Shown: positions 9,654 to 21,068 of the stretch, one piece after another
Position numbering within the stretch: the first letter of the stretch is position 1
Layout of the letters: every line of letters begins with the position of its first letter
NCBI RefSeq assembly: GCF_001517105.1
Contig: NZ_LPVF01000008.1
Location: 310,001-374,000, forward strand
Origin: Bacillus halotolerans
Lineage (GTDB): Bacteria > Bacillota > Bacilli > Bacillales > Bacillaceae
Reading direction: 5' to 3'
Length of the DNA: 64,000 nt
Translations under genes and position numbers: made by a program
Notes under the pieces: model-generated
The model's input: the letters and a program-made list of their open reading frames with translations, nothing else
Databases searched by the model: none
Told to the model about the DNA's origin: nothing

Positions 9654-9865
9654 TTGTATCATTCAGATGATATTACCGCTTTATATTATATCCGGCACCT
9701 AGGCAATCCTTCCGCTACATCTTCCAATCAATCCAGCTCTCTATGCCGCATGTCCTCTTTCTGCAAGACGCCTATTTACTTTCATAGAAAGCCCGCAATT
9801 CACGCCTTGAAGTGGTATGATATACATAGTAATCTTCATGTCGTTTTGGCTGAAAGGAGCCGACT

Positions 9866-10678
9866 ATGGATCAAGCTATTTTAACTAGGAATCATGTGAA
9901 AGTGAGGGGGAACGGCACAACACCAATTGTATTTGCCCCTGGCTTCGGGTGTGATCAGAGCGTGTGGAATGCCGTGGCTCCTGCCTTTGAAGACGAATAC
10001 CAGCTGATTCTATTTGATTACGTAGGTGCGGGAAATTCTGATTTGTACGCATATGATATGGATCGTTACCGCACACTTGACGGCTATGCCCAGGATGTTC
10101 TGGATGTTTGTGAAGCTTTAGGTCTGTCAAAAGCCGTGTTTGTGGGGCATTCTGTCGGGGCTGTGATTGGCATGCTTGCATCATTACGACGTCCCGAGCT
10201 TTTTTCACAACTGATTATGGTGGGGCCTTCTCCTTGCTATTTAAATGATCCGCCTGAGTATTACGGGGGTTTTGAGGAAGAGCAGCTCCTTGGGTTAATA
10301 GAGATGATGGAGAAAAACTACATAGGCTGGGCAACCGTTTTTGCGGCAACCGTAGTGAATCAGCCAGATCGTCCAGAAATTAAGGAAGAGCTGGAAAGCC
10401 GTTTTTGTTCTACTGATCCTATCATTGCACGGCAATTCGCGAATGCGGCGTTTTTTTCAGATCATCGAAGGGATCTTTCAAAGGTGACCGTGCCTTCACT
10501 TATTCTGCAATGTTCGAATGATGTCATTGCACCGTCGGCAGTAGGTGAGTATATGCACAGGCATATCCCTTACAGCACACTGAAACAGATGAAGGCTCAA
10601 GGGCACTGCCCGCATATGAGCCATCCCGAAGAGACGATACAGCTGATCAGCGATTATTTGAAAGCATACGTGATTTAG
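9866..10678 (+). CDS. rsbQ: RsbQ, alpha/beta hydrolase of the energy-stress pathway
   Basis: 270-residue alpha/beta hydrolase needed for activation of the RsbP phosphatase, which turns on the general stress factor sigma-B when energy falls. Nucleophile Ser96 in GHSVG, the acid in CSNDVIAP (about 219) and the His in GHCPHMSHP (about 247) form the triad; the pocket probably holds a small hydrophobic ligand that is delivered to the RsbP PAS domain. The start has the ribosome site AAAGGAG. An extended -10 TGGTATGAT at 9813-9821 is the likely promoter. rsbP follows 29 bases downstream in one operon. Confidence 0.95.
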   Translation: MDQAILTRNHVKVRGNGTTPIVFAPGFGCDQSVWNAVAPAFEDEYQLILFDYVGAGNSDLYAYDMDRYRTLDGYAQDVLDVCEALGLSKAVFVGHSVGAVIGMLASLRRPELFSQLIMVGPSPCYLNDPPEYYGGFEEEQLLGLIEMMEKNYIGWATVFAATVVNQPDRPEIKEELESRFCSTDPIIARQFANAAFFSDHRRDLSKVTVPSLILQCSNDVIAPSAVGEYMHRHIPYSTLKQMKAQGHCPHMSHPEETIQLISDYLKAYVI

Positions 10679-10707
10679 GAACGAAAGGGATAGAGGTGAC
10701 CCTCTGA

Positions 10708-11907
10708 ATGGATCAACAATTGAATCATGCACCATGCGGTTTCCTTACTTTATCAGAAGAGGGTACAATTTTAGCTGTCAATCACACCTTGCTTAAGATT
10801 CTTGATTATGAATCGGAACAGGTGATCGGTCAGCATATCAATGCTCTTTTAACCGTTCCTGCAAAGCTTTTTTATCAGCTTTATTTTGTTCCGCTTTTGC
10901 AGCTGGAACAACACATTGAGGAAATGTACATCTCCCTGGAAACAAACAATGGGGAAGAAATCCCCGTTCTTATAAACGCTGTACGGAGAGCGGATCAGGA
11001 AGCCGCTGTAACAGAATGCGTTGTCATTCCGATGCGGAAGCGAAACGAATATGAAAATGAGCTGCTGATTGCCAGAAACGCGGCCGAGGAAGCATTGCTC
11101 GCCAAACAGAAAGCAAATGCGGAGTTGGAAATTGCTTTGCAGACGCTGAAGGTGAAGCAAGAAGAGCTTCTTGCGATCAATAAGCAAAATCAGCAATTCA
11201 GATCGAATACAAAAAGAGAGCTTGAACTCGCCAGAAAGATTCAAGAAAATTCATTGACCGAGCCGATCTTGAATGATCAAATTCAGATTGATTCGTATTA
11301 TAAAGCATCCAGTGACTTATCAGGCGACTTATATGGATTTTATCAAATCGATCAGCACCGCTACGGCTTGATCCTCCTTGATGTGATGGGACACGGCATT
11401 TCTTCTGCATTAGTTACGATGTCCCTCCATCCTTTATTCCAGCGATTAATGACACAAGGGATCAGTCCCGAAAAAGTCATGAAGGAACTAGACTACCATC
11501 TTCACAGTTTGTTTCAAAACGACGAGGAAGCAAGGCATTACTGTACCGCTATTTGCCTCATCATTGATACAGACCGGCAAAGAATTGATTATGTCAACGC
11601 GGGCCACCCTCCCGCATTATGGCAGGATGCCGAGGGAACCCAATCAACGCTGGACGCAACCGCACCGCCGATTGGGATGTTTGAAGAAGCGGTGTTTCAA
11701 TCAAGCAGCCTTCACTATACTCGCGGCGGAAGGCTGCTTCTGTATACAGACGGTGTGATGGACCCGACGGCATCATGTTATTTACACCGTTTAATAAAGA
11801 ATCATCCTGAGTTGCCTATAGCTGAGCTGAAAAACAAAATCCTCTCATCTCTCCAAGCTGAGCCCAAAAACGATGATGAGTGTTTTATTTTAGTAGATGT
11901 AAAATAA
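10708..11907 (+). CDS. rsbP: RsbP, PAS-PP2C phosphatase of energy stress
   Basis: 399-residue serine phosphatase that dephosphorylates RsbV and so releases sigma-B under carbon or energy limitation. An N-terminal PAS domain covers about 1-115, a coiled coil about 115-180 (ENELLIARNAAEEAL onward) and a PPM/PP2C domain about 190-399 with the metal-binding motifs LSGDLYGF, LLDVMGHG and TDGVMD. Ribosome site GAGGTGA. Its only neighbour in the operon is rsbQ, as expected for this signalling pair. Confidence 0.95.
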   Translation: MDQQLNHAPCGFLTLSEEGTILAVNHTLLKILDYESEQVIGQHINALLTVPAKLFYQLYFVPLLQLEQHIEEMYISLETNNGEEIPVLINAVRRADQEAAVTECVVIPMRKRNEYENELLIARNAAEEALLAKQKANAELEIALQTLKVKQEELLAINKQNQQFRSNTKRELELARKIQENSLTEPILNDQIQIDSYYKASSDLSGDLYGFYQIDQHRYGLILLDVMGHGISSALVTMSLHPLFQRLMTQGISPEKVMKELDYHLHSLFQNDEEARHYCTAICLIIDTDRQRIDYVNAGHPPALWQDAEGTQSTLDATAPPIGMFEEAVFQSSSLHYTRGGRLLLYTDGVMDPTASCYLHRLIKNHPELPIAELKNKILSSLQAEPKNDDECFILVDVK

Positions 11908-11910
11908 AAG

Positions 11911-11956
11911 AATCCATGAGAGATAACAATGCGTTGTTACACCTCATGGATTTTCA
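11911..11956. terminator. Bidirectional terminator between rsbP and ganB
   Basis: Long hairpin, outer stem AATCCATGAG / CTCATGGATT with an inner stem TAACAA / TTGTTA. It has T-rich sequence on the forward side and A-rich sequence on the other, so it can serve both converging genes. Confidence 0.85.
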
Positions 11957-13255
<1,299 letters not shown>

Positions 13256-13307
13256 TCACGTAAGCGATTTCAAAAAACACCCCGCCCATATAGAGCGGAG
13301 GCACACC

Positions 13308-15368
13308 TTAATGTGAGTTCACGACAATTCTCACTTCATATTTTTCCAAGATCAGATCTCCTGAAAGCATTTCACCAGTAACGATATCCTTCACACGCTT
13401 ATCAAACGAAACCAGCTGCTGTTGTTCCGTAAAATTCATGATGAATATATAGTCATTGTGCTGATCCTGTCTCGCCTGAACGGAGACGCCTTTTCCATGC
13501 TTAACCGGAAAAACCGGAGATAAAGACAGTTCTTTTATCAAACCTTGATAAAAATCCCGGTGAAATTGATTCTCTAAACGCGCTCCGATAAAATACGCTT
13601 TTCCTTGTTCATATTGATGGCTTGTAACCGCAGGGGTATGCGCATAAAAGTCATCCTGATACACACCCTCTGCCGTTGCGGCTTTCAATTCGATCACCGT
13701 TGCATAATCTTTCATTTCATACGTTTGGTTTCGGTAGCTGACGGCATTTCGGTCTTTCGGATACAGCGTATCTGTTTCGAGCGGCTCAATTCCAAATATC
13801 GTTTGCAAGTCTGGGTGCCAGCCGCCTGTGTACGTTAAGTCATGCTCGTTGACGATTCCGCTGATATACGTCATCACTAAGGTTCCGCCGTTAGCCGTAA
13901 ACTTCTTTAATCGCGAAATGGTTTCTTCACTGATTACATACAGCATGGGGACGATCAGCAGCTTATACGCTGAAAAATCTTGTTCTTTTGTAATGACGTC
14001 GACCGGGATATCCTGTTCCCAGAATGTGCGGTAATGCTGCTGCAGTGTTTGAGGATAACGCTTTGTCGCTTTTGCAAATCCCTGAGCGTCCTCAAGCGCC
14101 CAGTTATTTTCCCAATCATACAAAATAGCAGCTTCAGACGGTCTCTTCGTTCCAACGACTTCAGACAGCTGTTCCAATGTCTCCCCGACTTTTGCCACTT
14201 CTTGAAAGACGCGGTTCTTTGTGCTGTTGTCGTGATCCACAATCGCCCCATGCAGTTTTTCCGATGATCCTCGTGATTTTCGAAATTGGAAATAGAGGAC
14301 GCTGTCTGATCCGTGGGCAATCATTTGCATAGATGAAAGCAGGTTCATGCCCGGGCGTTTCGCTTTGTTTACGTTATGCCAATTGACCGCGCTAGGCGTA
14401 CACTCCATTAATAAAAAGGGCTGCTGCTTCAGGCTTCTGTACAGATCATTGATAAAGCCGACCTTCATCGCCAAATCTGCTGTGCTTTCCCAATCATTGT
14501 GCCACACAGGATAAGCGTCCCAACTGATAACATCCACATGCTTTGCAAATTTGCTGTAGTCGAGACCCTGATAAGGAATCAAATCTGGTGTATCACCCAT
14601 AAAATTCGTTGTTATCGGAATGTCCGGCGTCAGCTCTTTCAGCGGTATGATTTCATTTTCATAAAACGAAATGGTTTGATCCGTGACGAACCGGCGCCAG
14701 TCTAAGTTCAGGCCGTGCAAGCCATTTTCTCCAATCGGGGAAGGGCTTTCAATTTGTGACCAGTCATTAAATGTATGGCTCCAAAACGGCGTCCACCAGG
14801 CGTTATTCAATACCTTGAGACTATTGTCATATTTGATTCTCAGCCACTCTCTGAAGGCGTTCTGGCATAGGTCACAGTGGCATTCTCCTCCATATTCATT
14901 CGAAATATGCCACATCAAAAGCGCCGGATGACCGCCGTATCTTTCTGCTAATAAACGGTTGATGTGCCGCGTTTTTTCGCGATAGACCTTGGACGTCAGG
15001 CAGTGGTTATGCCGTCCGCCGTGCAGCTGTTTCACTCTGGAGGCATTGACCCGCAGCACTTCAGGATAGGTTTGCGACAGCCAGGCAGGACGCGCTCCGC
15101 TCGGCGTTGCTAAAATGACACGGCCGCCGATGCTGTGGATACGGTCAAAAACATCATCAAGCCATTCAAATTGATATACACCTTCCTCCGGCTCAAGCGC
15201 ACTCCATGCAAAAATGCCGACAGAAAACGTATTGGTATGGGAAAGCTTCATCAGCTTTATATCGTCGGCCAAAATATCCGGCCGATCCAGCCACTGATCA
15301 GGATTGTAGTCTCCTCCATGGAGCATAAACTTCGCTTTTGTAACGTGCTTTTTTTCAAGCTTTGACAT
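13308..15368 (-). CDS. ganA: Intracellular beta-galactosidase GanA (GH42)
   Basis: 686-residue GH42 beta-galactosidase that hydrolyses galacto-oligosaccharides imported by GanSPQ. Acid/base Glu is in SNEYGGECH and the nucleophile in LLMECTPSAVNW. The zinc-type cysteine cluster ECHCDLC follows the acid/base motif as in trimeric GH42 enzymes. There is no signal peptide. It is 21 bases downstream of ganQ. The name lacA is also used in B. subtilis. Confidence 0.95.
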   Translation of the reverse strand: MSKLEKKHVTKAKFMLHGGDYNPDQWLDRPDILADDIKLMKLSHTNTFSVGIFAWSALEPEEGVYQFEWLDDVFDRIHSIGGRVILATPSGARPAWLSQTYPEVLRVNASRVKQLHGGRHNHCLTSKVYREKTRHINRLLAERYGGHPALLMWHISNEYGGECHCDLCQNAFREWLRIKYDNSLKVLNNAWWTPFWSHTFNDWSQIESPSPIGENGLHGLNLDWRRFVTDQTISFYENEIIPLKELTPDIPITTNFMGDTPDLIPYQGLDYSKFAKHVDVISWDAYPVWHNDWESTADLAMKVGFINDLYRSLKQQPFLLMECTPSAVNWHNVNKAKRPGMNLLSSMQMIAHGSDSVLYFQFRKSRGSSEKLHGAIVDHDNSTKNRVFQEVAKVGETLEQLSEVVGTKRPSEAAILYDWENNWALEDAQGFAKATKRYPQTLQQHYRTFWEQDIPVDVITKEQDFSAYKLLIVPMLYVISEETISRLKKFTANGGTLVMTYISGIVNEHDLTYTGGWHPDLQTIFGIEPLETDTLYPKDRNAVSYRNQTYEMKDYATVIELKAATAEGVYQDDFYAHTPAVTSHQYEQGKAYFIGARLENQFHRDFYQGLIKELSLSPVFPVKHGKGVSVQARQDQHNDYIFIMNFTEQQQLVSFDKRVKDIVTGEMLSGDLILEKYEVRIVVNSH

Positions 15369-15389
15369 GATTTTCTCCCCCTTGTTCTC

Positions 15390-16241
15390 TTATCCTTTCG
15401 TTCCGCCTGCGGTTAATCCGGACACAAAATTCTTTTGCAGCATGATAAAGATGACGGCAACCGGTATGCTGATGAGCAAGGCACCCGCCGCAAATGTCGT
15501 ATAGCTTGCTCCCATGACATCATTGACTAAATTGAATAAGCCTACGGGCAATGTATATGATTCCGGTGTTCTCAATATCGTTGATGACAAAACAAAATCT
15601 CCGAGCGGGCCGGTAAATCCATTCATCGCAACCACTGCCGCCATCGGTTTTGATAGAGGCAGGATGATCTGCAAAAAGATCCTCGTGCTGCTTGCCCCGT
15701 CAATCTTTGCGCTTTCGTCTAAATCAATCGGAATGGAATCCATATATCCTTTCATCAAGTACGTATTCATCGGGATCAGGCCGCCGATATAAAGCAGGAT
15801 CAGCAGCCAATGGCTATTGACCATTCCTAATATTTGAGCCAGCACAAACAGGGCGATCAAAGCAGAAAACTGAGGGATCATTTGCAGCAATAAAAAGAGC
15901 GTTAATGCGTATTTCCTTCCTTTAAACCGAAAGCGGGAAAACGCATAAGCCGTAAAGGTCACACAGATCAGTGAGCCAGCCATCGTAAACAGGCTGATTT
16001 TTATCGAATTGATATACCACTGCACATATTGAAGGCTTTCTTTGCCCGCAAATAATTCTTTGTAGTGGTCGAACGTCGGATTCTTCGGAATGAGGGATGT
16101 ACTGATTAAACTGTTGCCGGGATTAAAGCTGGCGCCTGCCGTCCAAAGGAGAGGATACACAATGATGACCGCCATGCAGGCTAGTAACAAGTAAGAGAAA
16201 AGGAGCCGCATACATTTTCTAACCTTCATATCTGCCAGCAT
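15390..16241 (-). CDS. ganQ: Galacto-oligosaccharide ABC permease GanQ
   Basis: 283-residue MalG-type inner permease with six helices and the EAA loop (DESAKIDGASS...LP) that contacts the ATPase. It pairs with GanP, whose stop is 3 bases upstream. No ATPase gene lies in the operon. Such CUT1 systems in B. subtilis share the MsmX ATPase encoded elsewhere (known family behaviour, not visible here). Confidence 0.93.
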   Translation of the reverse strand: MLADMKVRKCMRLLFSYLLLACMAVIIVYPLLWTAGASFNPGNSLISTSLIPKNPTFDHYKELFAGKESLQYVQWYINSIKISLFTMAGSLICVTFTAYAFSRFRFKGRKYALTLFLLLQMIPQFSALIALFVLAQILGMVNSHWLLILLYIGGLIPMNTYLMKGYMDSIPIDLDESAKIDGASSTRIFLQIILPLSKPMAAVVAMNGFTGPLGDFVLSSTILRTPESYTLPVGLFNLVNDVMGASYTTFAAGALLISIPVAVIFIMLQKNFVSGLTAGGTKG

Positions 16242-16244
16242 GTC

Positions 16245-17510
16245 TCAGCCCTCCTCTTTAAAAGACTTCGTCTGTCTGAATTGCCACAATGCAATGGCAA
16301 TCACAAACACAGACAATAAAATGGTTAAAGCAGCCGCAAGGGAATATTGGCTGGACTGCATCGTCAATTTATAAATCCACGATACGAGGATATCTGTTCC
16401 GCCGGCAGTTGATCCCGCAACAGCCGGACCGCCTCCGTTGAAAAGATAAATAATATTGAAGTTATTAAAATTAAATGTGAACTGCGTAATGATAATCGGA
16501 GCCATCGCAATGAACACCATCGGGAGCGTGATGTATCTCAGCTTTGAGAAGATGGAAGCACCATCAATTGTCGCCGCTTCATAAAGATCCTCAGGAATCG
16601 ATTGCAAAACACCCGTTGAAACAAGGAAGATATACGGAAAACCAAGCCAGCCCTGCATGAGGATCAGCGCCAGTCTCGACCAATTCGCATCTGTCATCCA
16701 CGGAAGCGGATCAATGCCAAAGAAAGCCAAAATGTCATGATTCATTGCGCCGAAGCTATCGTTAAACAAACCGGCAAAAATTAAAATCGTGACAAATCCG
16801 GGAACAGCCCATGGCAAAATCAAAATAGTCCGGAAAAACCGTTTAAACCGGATGTCTTTCTGATTCACAATGATCGCCAGCCATATCCCCAGACTGACTT
16901 GCAGAGTAGAAGCACAAAGCGTCCACACCACCGTCCAAGCCAGCACATCAAAAAAGGTCGAGCGCCAAATATCGACAGTAAAAATATCAGTGAAGGTTTG
17001 AAAACCAACCCAATCGACTAATTTAGCAGGAGGAGAATGATATAAATCATAGTTTGTAAAAGCTAAGGCAAAGCTGAATAAGATGGGAAAGATCACCGCG
17101 AAAATTAAAATAAACAGAGATGGTCCGCTGACGACATATGGATAGCCCTGAGCGATGATATTTTGATATTGTTCCTTGAGGGAGCTCAAGGGCCTCTTTT
17201 CATCACGGCGTTTTCCGCTTTGATAAGCGTCTCGCAAATTCACATAATATACCGCAAGTCCAAAGCATGTCACAATGATAGCGATAATGCCTTCCGCCAG
17301 CAGAAACACCGAGTTATCCCGCGGCACCTCTGTTCCCAGCGTGAAGATTCCCCAAAGCCCCATATTCAGCAAATCTCCAAATACCGCAAAAAACGATGCG
17401 CCCAAAAGGAGAAACAGGAGGCCTTTGATCCATTGTTTGTTGTAGAATTGACCAAGGCCCGGAATGATTGACAATAACAAAGCGACTTTACGATGCTGCA
17501 CCGTTTTCAC
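16245..17510 (-). CDS. ganP: Galacto-oligosaccharide ABC permease GanP
   Basis: 421-residue MalF-type permease with two extra N-terminal helices (about residues 10-90) before the six-helix core. EAA motif YEAATIDGASIFSKL near residue 315. It forms the heterodimeric channel with GanQ and receives substrate from the lipoprotein GanS, encoded 30 bases upstream in the same operon. Confidence 0.93.
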   Translation of the reverse strand: MKTVQHRKVALLLSIIPGLGQFYNKQWIKGLLFLLLGASFFAVFGDLLNMGLWGIFTLGTEVPRDNSVFLLAEGIIAIIVTCFGLAVYYVNLRDAYQSGKRRDEKRPLSSLKEQYQNIIAQGYPYVVSGPSLFILIFAVIFPILFSFALAFTNYDLYHSPPAKLVDWVGFQTFTDIFTVDIWRSTFFDVLAWTVVWTLCASTLQVSLGIWLAIIVNQKDIRFKRFFRTILILPWAVPGFVTILIFAGLFNDSFGAMNHDILAFFGIDPLPWMTDANWSRLALILMQGWLGFPYIFLVSTGVLQSIPEDLYEAATIDGASIFSKLRYITLPMVFIAMAPIIITQFTFNFNNFNIIYLFNGGGPAVAGSTAGGTDILVSWIYKLTMQSSQYSLAAALTILLSVFVIAIALWQFRQTKSFKEEG

Positions 17511-17540
17511 CTCTCTTACAATACAAATCTACTTTTCTCT

Positions 17541-18806
17541 TTATGTTCCGCTATGCTTTGCCTTCATCTGCCCTTTGGCCGTTTCGGCAGCCTGATCTAA
17601 AGCTCTTTTCGGGTCCGCTTTTCCTGTTGCAATCGTTTGTAATGCCGAATCAGCCGGGGTCCATATTTCATTCATTTCCGGTATATTCGGCGTCTGCTCT
17701 GAGAAACGGGATTGTTCGGTAACCGCCCGTGCTGCTTCGCTTTTCATAATAGCCGTGTCACTTGCTAATGATTGAACGGCAGGAACTTCTTTCGTTTGTT
17801 CATATCGTTTTTTGGAATTCTTCTCATTTGTCAGAAAAACGGCTAACTCTTGCGCCAGCTCTGCATGTTTTGAAAATGCGCTGACATTGTAGCTTTTGAC
17901 GCCGATAAAGGAGCTCATGTTTTTGCCGTTTTCCAGCTTCGGAAGCTTGGTGATGCCATAATCAATTCCCGCTTTCGAAAAGGCTTCTACATTCCACGGG
18001 CCTGAGATAATCGCAGCAGCCTTTCCTTCGGTAAACAGAGATTCGAGTACATTGATTCCCTGCTCTCCGACAATGCCAGCCGGGAATAAGCCGTCTTGAT
18101 AAAACTTCTGAATCAGCTCAGCACCTTTGACAGCGCCTTCATTATTGATTCCAAGATCGGACGGATCATCGTTTCCGTCCTTACCCTTTCCAAAGATATA
18201 TCCGCCGTACCCGCCCATGACACTTTGCGCGTAGTAAATTTGATCAAATAAGGCTAAAAATCCAAATTTGCTGCCATCAGCCGTTTTTTTAGAGTAGTCG
18301 TACCACTCTTCCAGCGTTTGCGGCAATTCGTCCTCTGAGATGAGATCTTTGTTATAAAAAAGCACTGTTGTTTCGACGGCTTTAGGCAGGCCATAAAGCT
18401 TCTGATCCACCATTTGAGACTGAATGGATGCGTCTGTGTAGAGCGATTGAACATCCTTTTCGACGTTTAATTCTTTGATTAATCCCTCTGTGACAGCCGT
18501 TCCGATCTGGTCACCGGGCATGGTCAACACGTCAGGCCCTGTGCCGGCCGGGCCGTCCATACGCAAATCTTCAATCTGCTGGGCATAAGGTTTTTCAACA
18601 ACTTTGACCTTTATATCATGCTCTTTTTCAAATTCGGCAACAGCGTCTTTAATGCCGATGCTTTTTTCTTTATCCTCCCACACGACAAGCTCTGAGCCCT
18701 TTGAACTTGTTTTTTCACTGCTGCTTTCCTGCGGTCCGCAGGCTGCTAAAGATAAACTGACAGCCGCGCAGAGCATGACACCGGCGTACTTTTTTACCAT
18801 TTTCAT
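17541..18806 (-). CDS. ganS: Galacto-oligosaccharide-binding lipoprotein GanS
   Basis: 421-residue solute-binding lipoprotein of the CUT1 class. A signal peptide with lipobox SLAAC anchors it at about residue 23, followed by a Ser-rich linker and the two-lobed binding domain. The frame could start at a TTG at 18809; the ATG at 18806 after AAGGGTG is preferred. It is first in ganSPQAB. A cre-like site and a GanR-type palindrome lie between it and ganR. Confidence 0.93.
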   Translation of the reverse strand: MKMVKKYAGVMLCAAVSLSLAACGPQESSSEKTSSKGSELVVWEDKEKSIGIKDAVAEFEKEHDIKVKVVEKPYAQQIEDLRMDGPAGTGPDVLTMPGDQIGTAVTEGLIKELNVEKDVQSLYTDASIQSQMVDQKLYGLPKAVETTVLFYNKDLISEDELPQTLEEWYDYSKKTADGSKFGFLALFDQIYYAQSVMGGYGGYIFGKGKDGNDDPSDLGINNEGAVKGAELIQKFYQDGLFPAGIVGEQGINVLESLFTEGKAAAIISGPWNVEAFSKAGIDYGITKLPKLENGKNMSSFIGVKSYNVSAFSKHAELAQELAVFLTNEKNSKKRYEQTKEVPAVQSLASDTAIMKSEAARAVTEQSRFSEQTPNIPEMNEIWTPADSALQTIATGKADPKRALDQAAETAKGQMKAKHSGT

Positions 18807-18830
18807 CAATTGTCACCCTTCCGTATTAGA

Positions 18831-18844
18831 TGAAAGCGCTTTAA
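18831..18844. promoter_or_regulatory. Candidate cre (CcpA) site before ganS
   Basis: TGAAAGCGCTTTAA, matching the cre consensus apart from the last positions, 25 bases upstream of ganS. This would give glucose repression of galactan use. Confidence 0.5.
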
Positions 18845-18883
18845 AAATAATATAGCATGACTGAGAAAATGTGTAAACAAATC

Positions 18884-18903
18884 ATTTACTCTTATAAGTA
18901 AAT
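18884..18903. promoter_or_regulatory. GanR-type operator before ganS
   Basis: Interrupted palindrome ATTTACTC-TTAT-AAGTAAAT. It shares the AGTAAA/TTTACT half-sites with the perfect palindrome upstream of ganR, so both are probably GanR sites. Confidence 0.6.
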
Positions 18904-18918
18904 TTTTTTACCAAACAA

Positions 18919-18946
18919 AAAATGACTTAGAATACTAAGCCATTTT
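18919..18946 (-). terminator. Terminator of ganR
   Basis: Stem AAAATG.CTTAG / CTAAG.CATTTT with the loop TATT, followed by TTTTTT on the reverse strand, 10 bases after the ganR stop. It separates ganR from the ganS operon. Confidence 0.8.
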
Positions 18947-18956
18947 GAAATACGAT

Positions 18957-20005
<1,049 letters not shown>

Positions 20006-20050
20006 TTCTTTTTCGTAAATGTCAAGCTGTGTCAGCCGCACAATGTAAAT

Positions 20051-20077
20051 AAGACTGAACCATTACAGCTCAGTCTT
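20051..20077. terminator. Hairpin after lutR, probable terminator
   Basis: Stem AAGACTGA / TCAGTCTT with a short loop in the lutR-ganR gap. The T-run is weak on the reverse strand, so function is likely but not certain. Confidence 0.5.
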
Positions 20078-20121
20078 GGTTGTTTGTATGCACCAGCAGA
20101 ATTGCCCGGGAAATGAGTCGG

Positions 20122-20844
20122 TTATTGCACGTTTTCCTCAAAATATCCCGAAAGGACATCTTCCACATTCGTCAAGTGTGCCAGCATCGCTTCTTCCGCC
20201 TTTGCTCCGTCTTGCGCAGCCACGGCATTATAAATCCGTTCATGCTCCTCATAAAGCCGCTGTACCGAGGTCTTCTTGGAAAACAGCCAGATTTTCCGCG
20301 TTTCTCTCATCGTTTCCAGCAGCAATGATGATACGTGATTCATCAGATGTTTGAGCAGATCGTTTTGTGAAGCGTCAGCGAGTGCCAAATGAAAGGCGAA
20401 GTCTGCTTTTTCGCCTAGCTCCCCGTCTGCTTCAATCTCCCCCATTTCCTTTAACGCCGCATGAATGCTTTGGAGATTCTCTTCTGTCCGTTTTTCGGTA
20501 GCTAATGAAGCCACGCCGATTTCAAGCAGCTTTCTGACCTCGAGCAGCTGTTTGACATCTTCTTTTTTCATTAAAAGTGCGGCTGACAGAGGCTGAGAAA
20601 TTTGATCAGGTTCAAACTCCTTCAAGTAGGTGCCTTCTCCCTGTTTCATTTCGACAAGCCCCATCGCTTTTAATGCGGAAAGCGCTTCGCGCACCGCTGA
20701 ACGGCTGACTTGAAAGCTTTCGGAAAGCGCCTGAACGGAGTCAAGTTTATCCCCCGGCTTCAGTTGGCCGGTTTTGATCATATCTAATAATGCATCTGCT
20801 ACTTCTTCATATATCTTCTTTGTTTTAATCTGTTTATATTTCAA
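20122..20844 (-). CDS. lutR: GntR-family lactate repressor LutR
   Basis: 240-residue FadR-subfamily GntR regulator. Winged helix at about 1-75 (SVQALSESFQVSRSAVREAL), then an all-helical FCD domain (about 95-230) whose metal-binding Asp and His residues are visible in FAFHLALADAS and MNHVSS. It represses lutABC and lutP until lactate is present. It is divergent from lutP, and the shared 224-base gap contains an operator like that at lutA. Confidence 0.92.
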   Translation of the reverse strand: MKYKQIKTKKIYEEVADALLDMIKTGQLKPGDKLDSVQALSESFQVSRSAVREALSALKAMGLVEMKQGEGTYLKEFEPDQISQPLSAALLMKKEDVKQLLEVRKLLEIGVASLATEKRTEENLQSIHAALKEMGEIEADGELGEKADFAFHLALADASQNDLLKHLMNHVSSLLLETMRETRKIWLFSKKTSVQRLYEEHERIYNAVAAQDGAKAEEAMLAHLTNVEDVLSGYFEENVQ

Positions 20845-20995
20845 TGCAATTCACCCCGCAACTTGTAGGTCTGGCTGTTTACGATCTATTATACTCCCTT
20901 TTGGGCGCCGCCAAAAGATTTAGACAATTTCGTCAAAAAGTCTTGTACTTTGATTTTTTTCAAAATATAATGCTAGGTAACTGGTCTTATTATCT

Positions 20996-21010
20996 AGTCA
21001 TCAGATGATC
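20996..21010. promoter_or_regulatory. LutR-type operator upstream of lutP
   Basis: AGTCATC-A-GATGATC, the same arrangement as the perfect site upstream of lutA (two bases differ in the arms). It lies 59 bases before the lutP ATG, in the intergenic region shared with divergent lutR. Confidence 0.65.
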
Positions 21011-21068
21011 ATATCATCTTTAGAAACCGCTTACACATAGCCAGTTATGTTTGAAGGAGGGGTTTGGG

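Noticed and set aside
9654..9884. 76-codon forward frame ahead of rsbQ
   Set aside because: Overlaps the rsbQ start and its promoter, no ribosome site, no recognisable protein.
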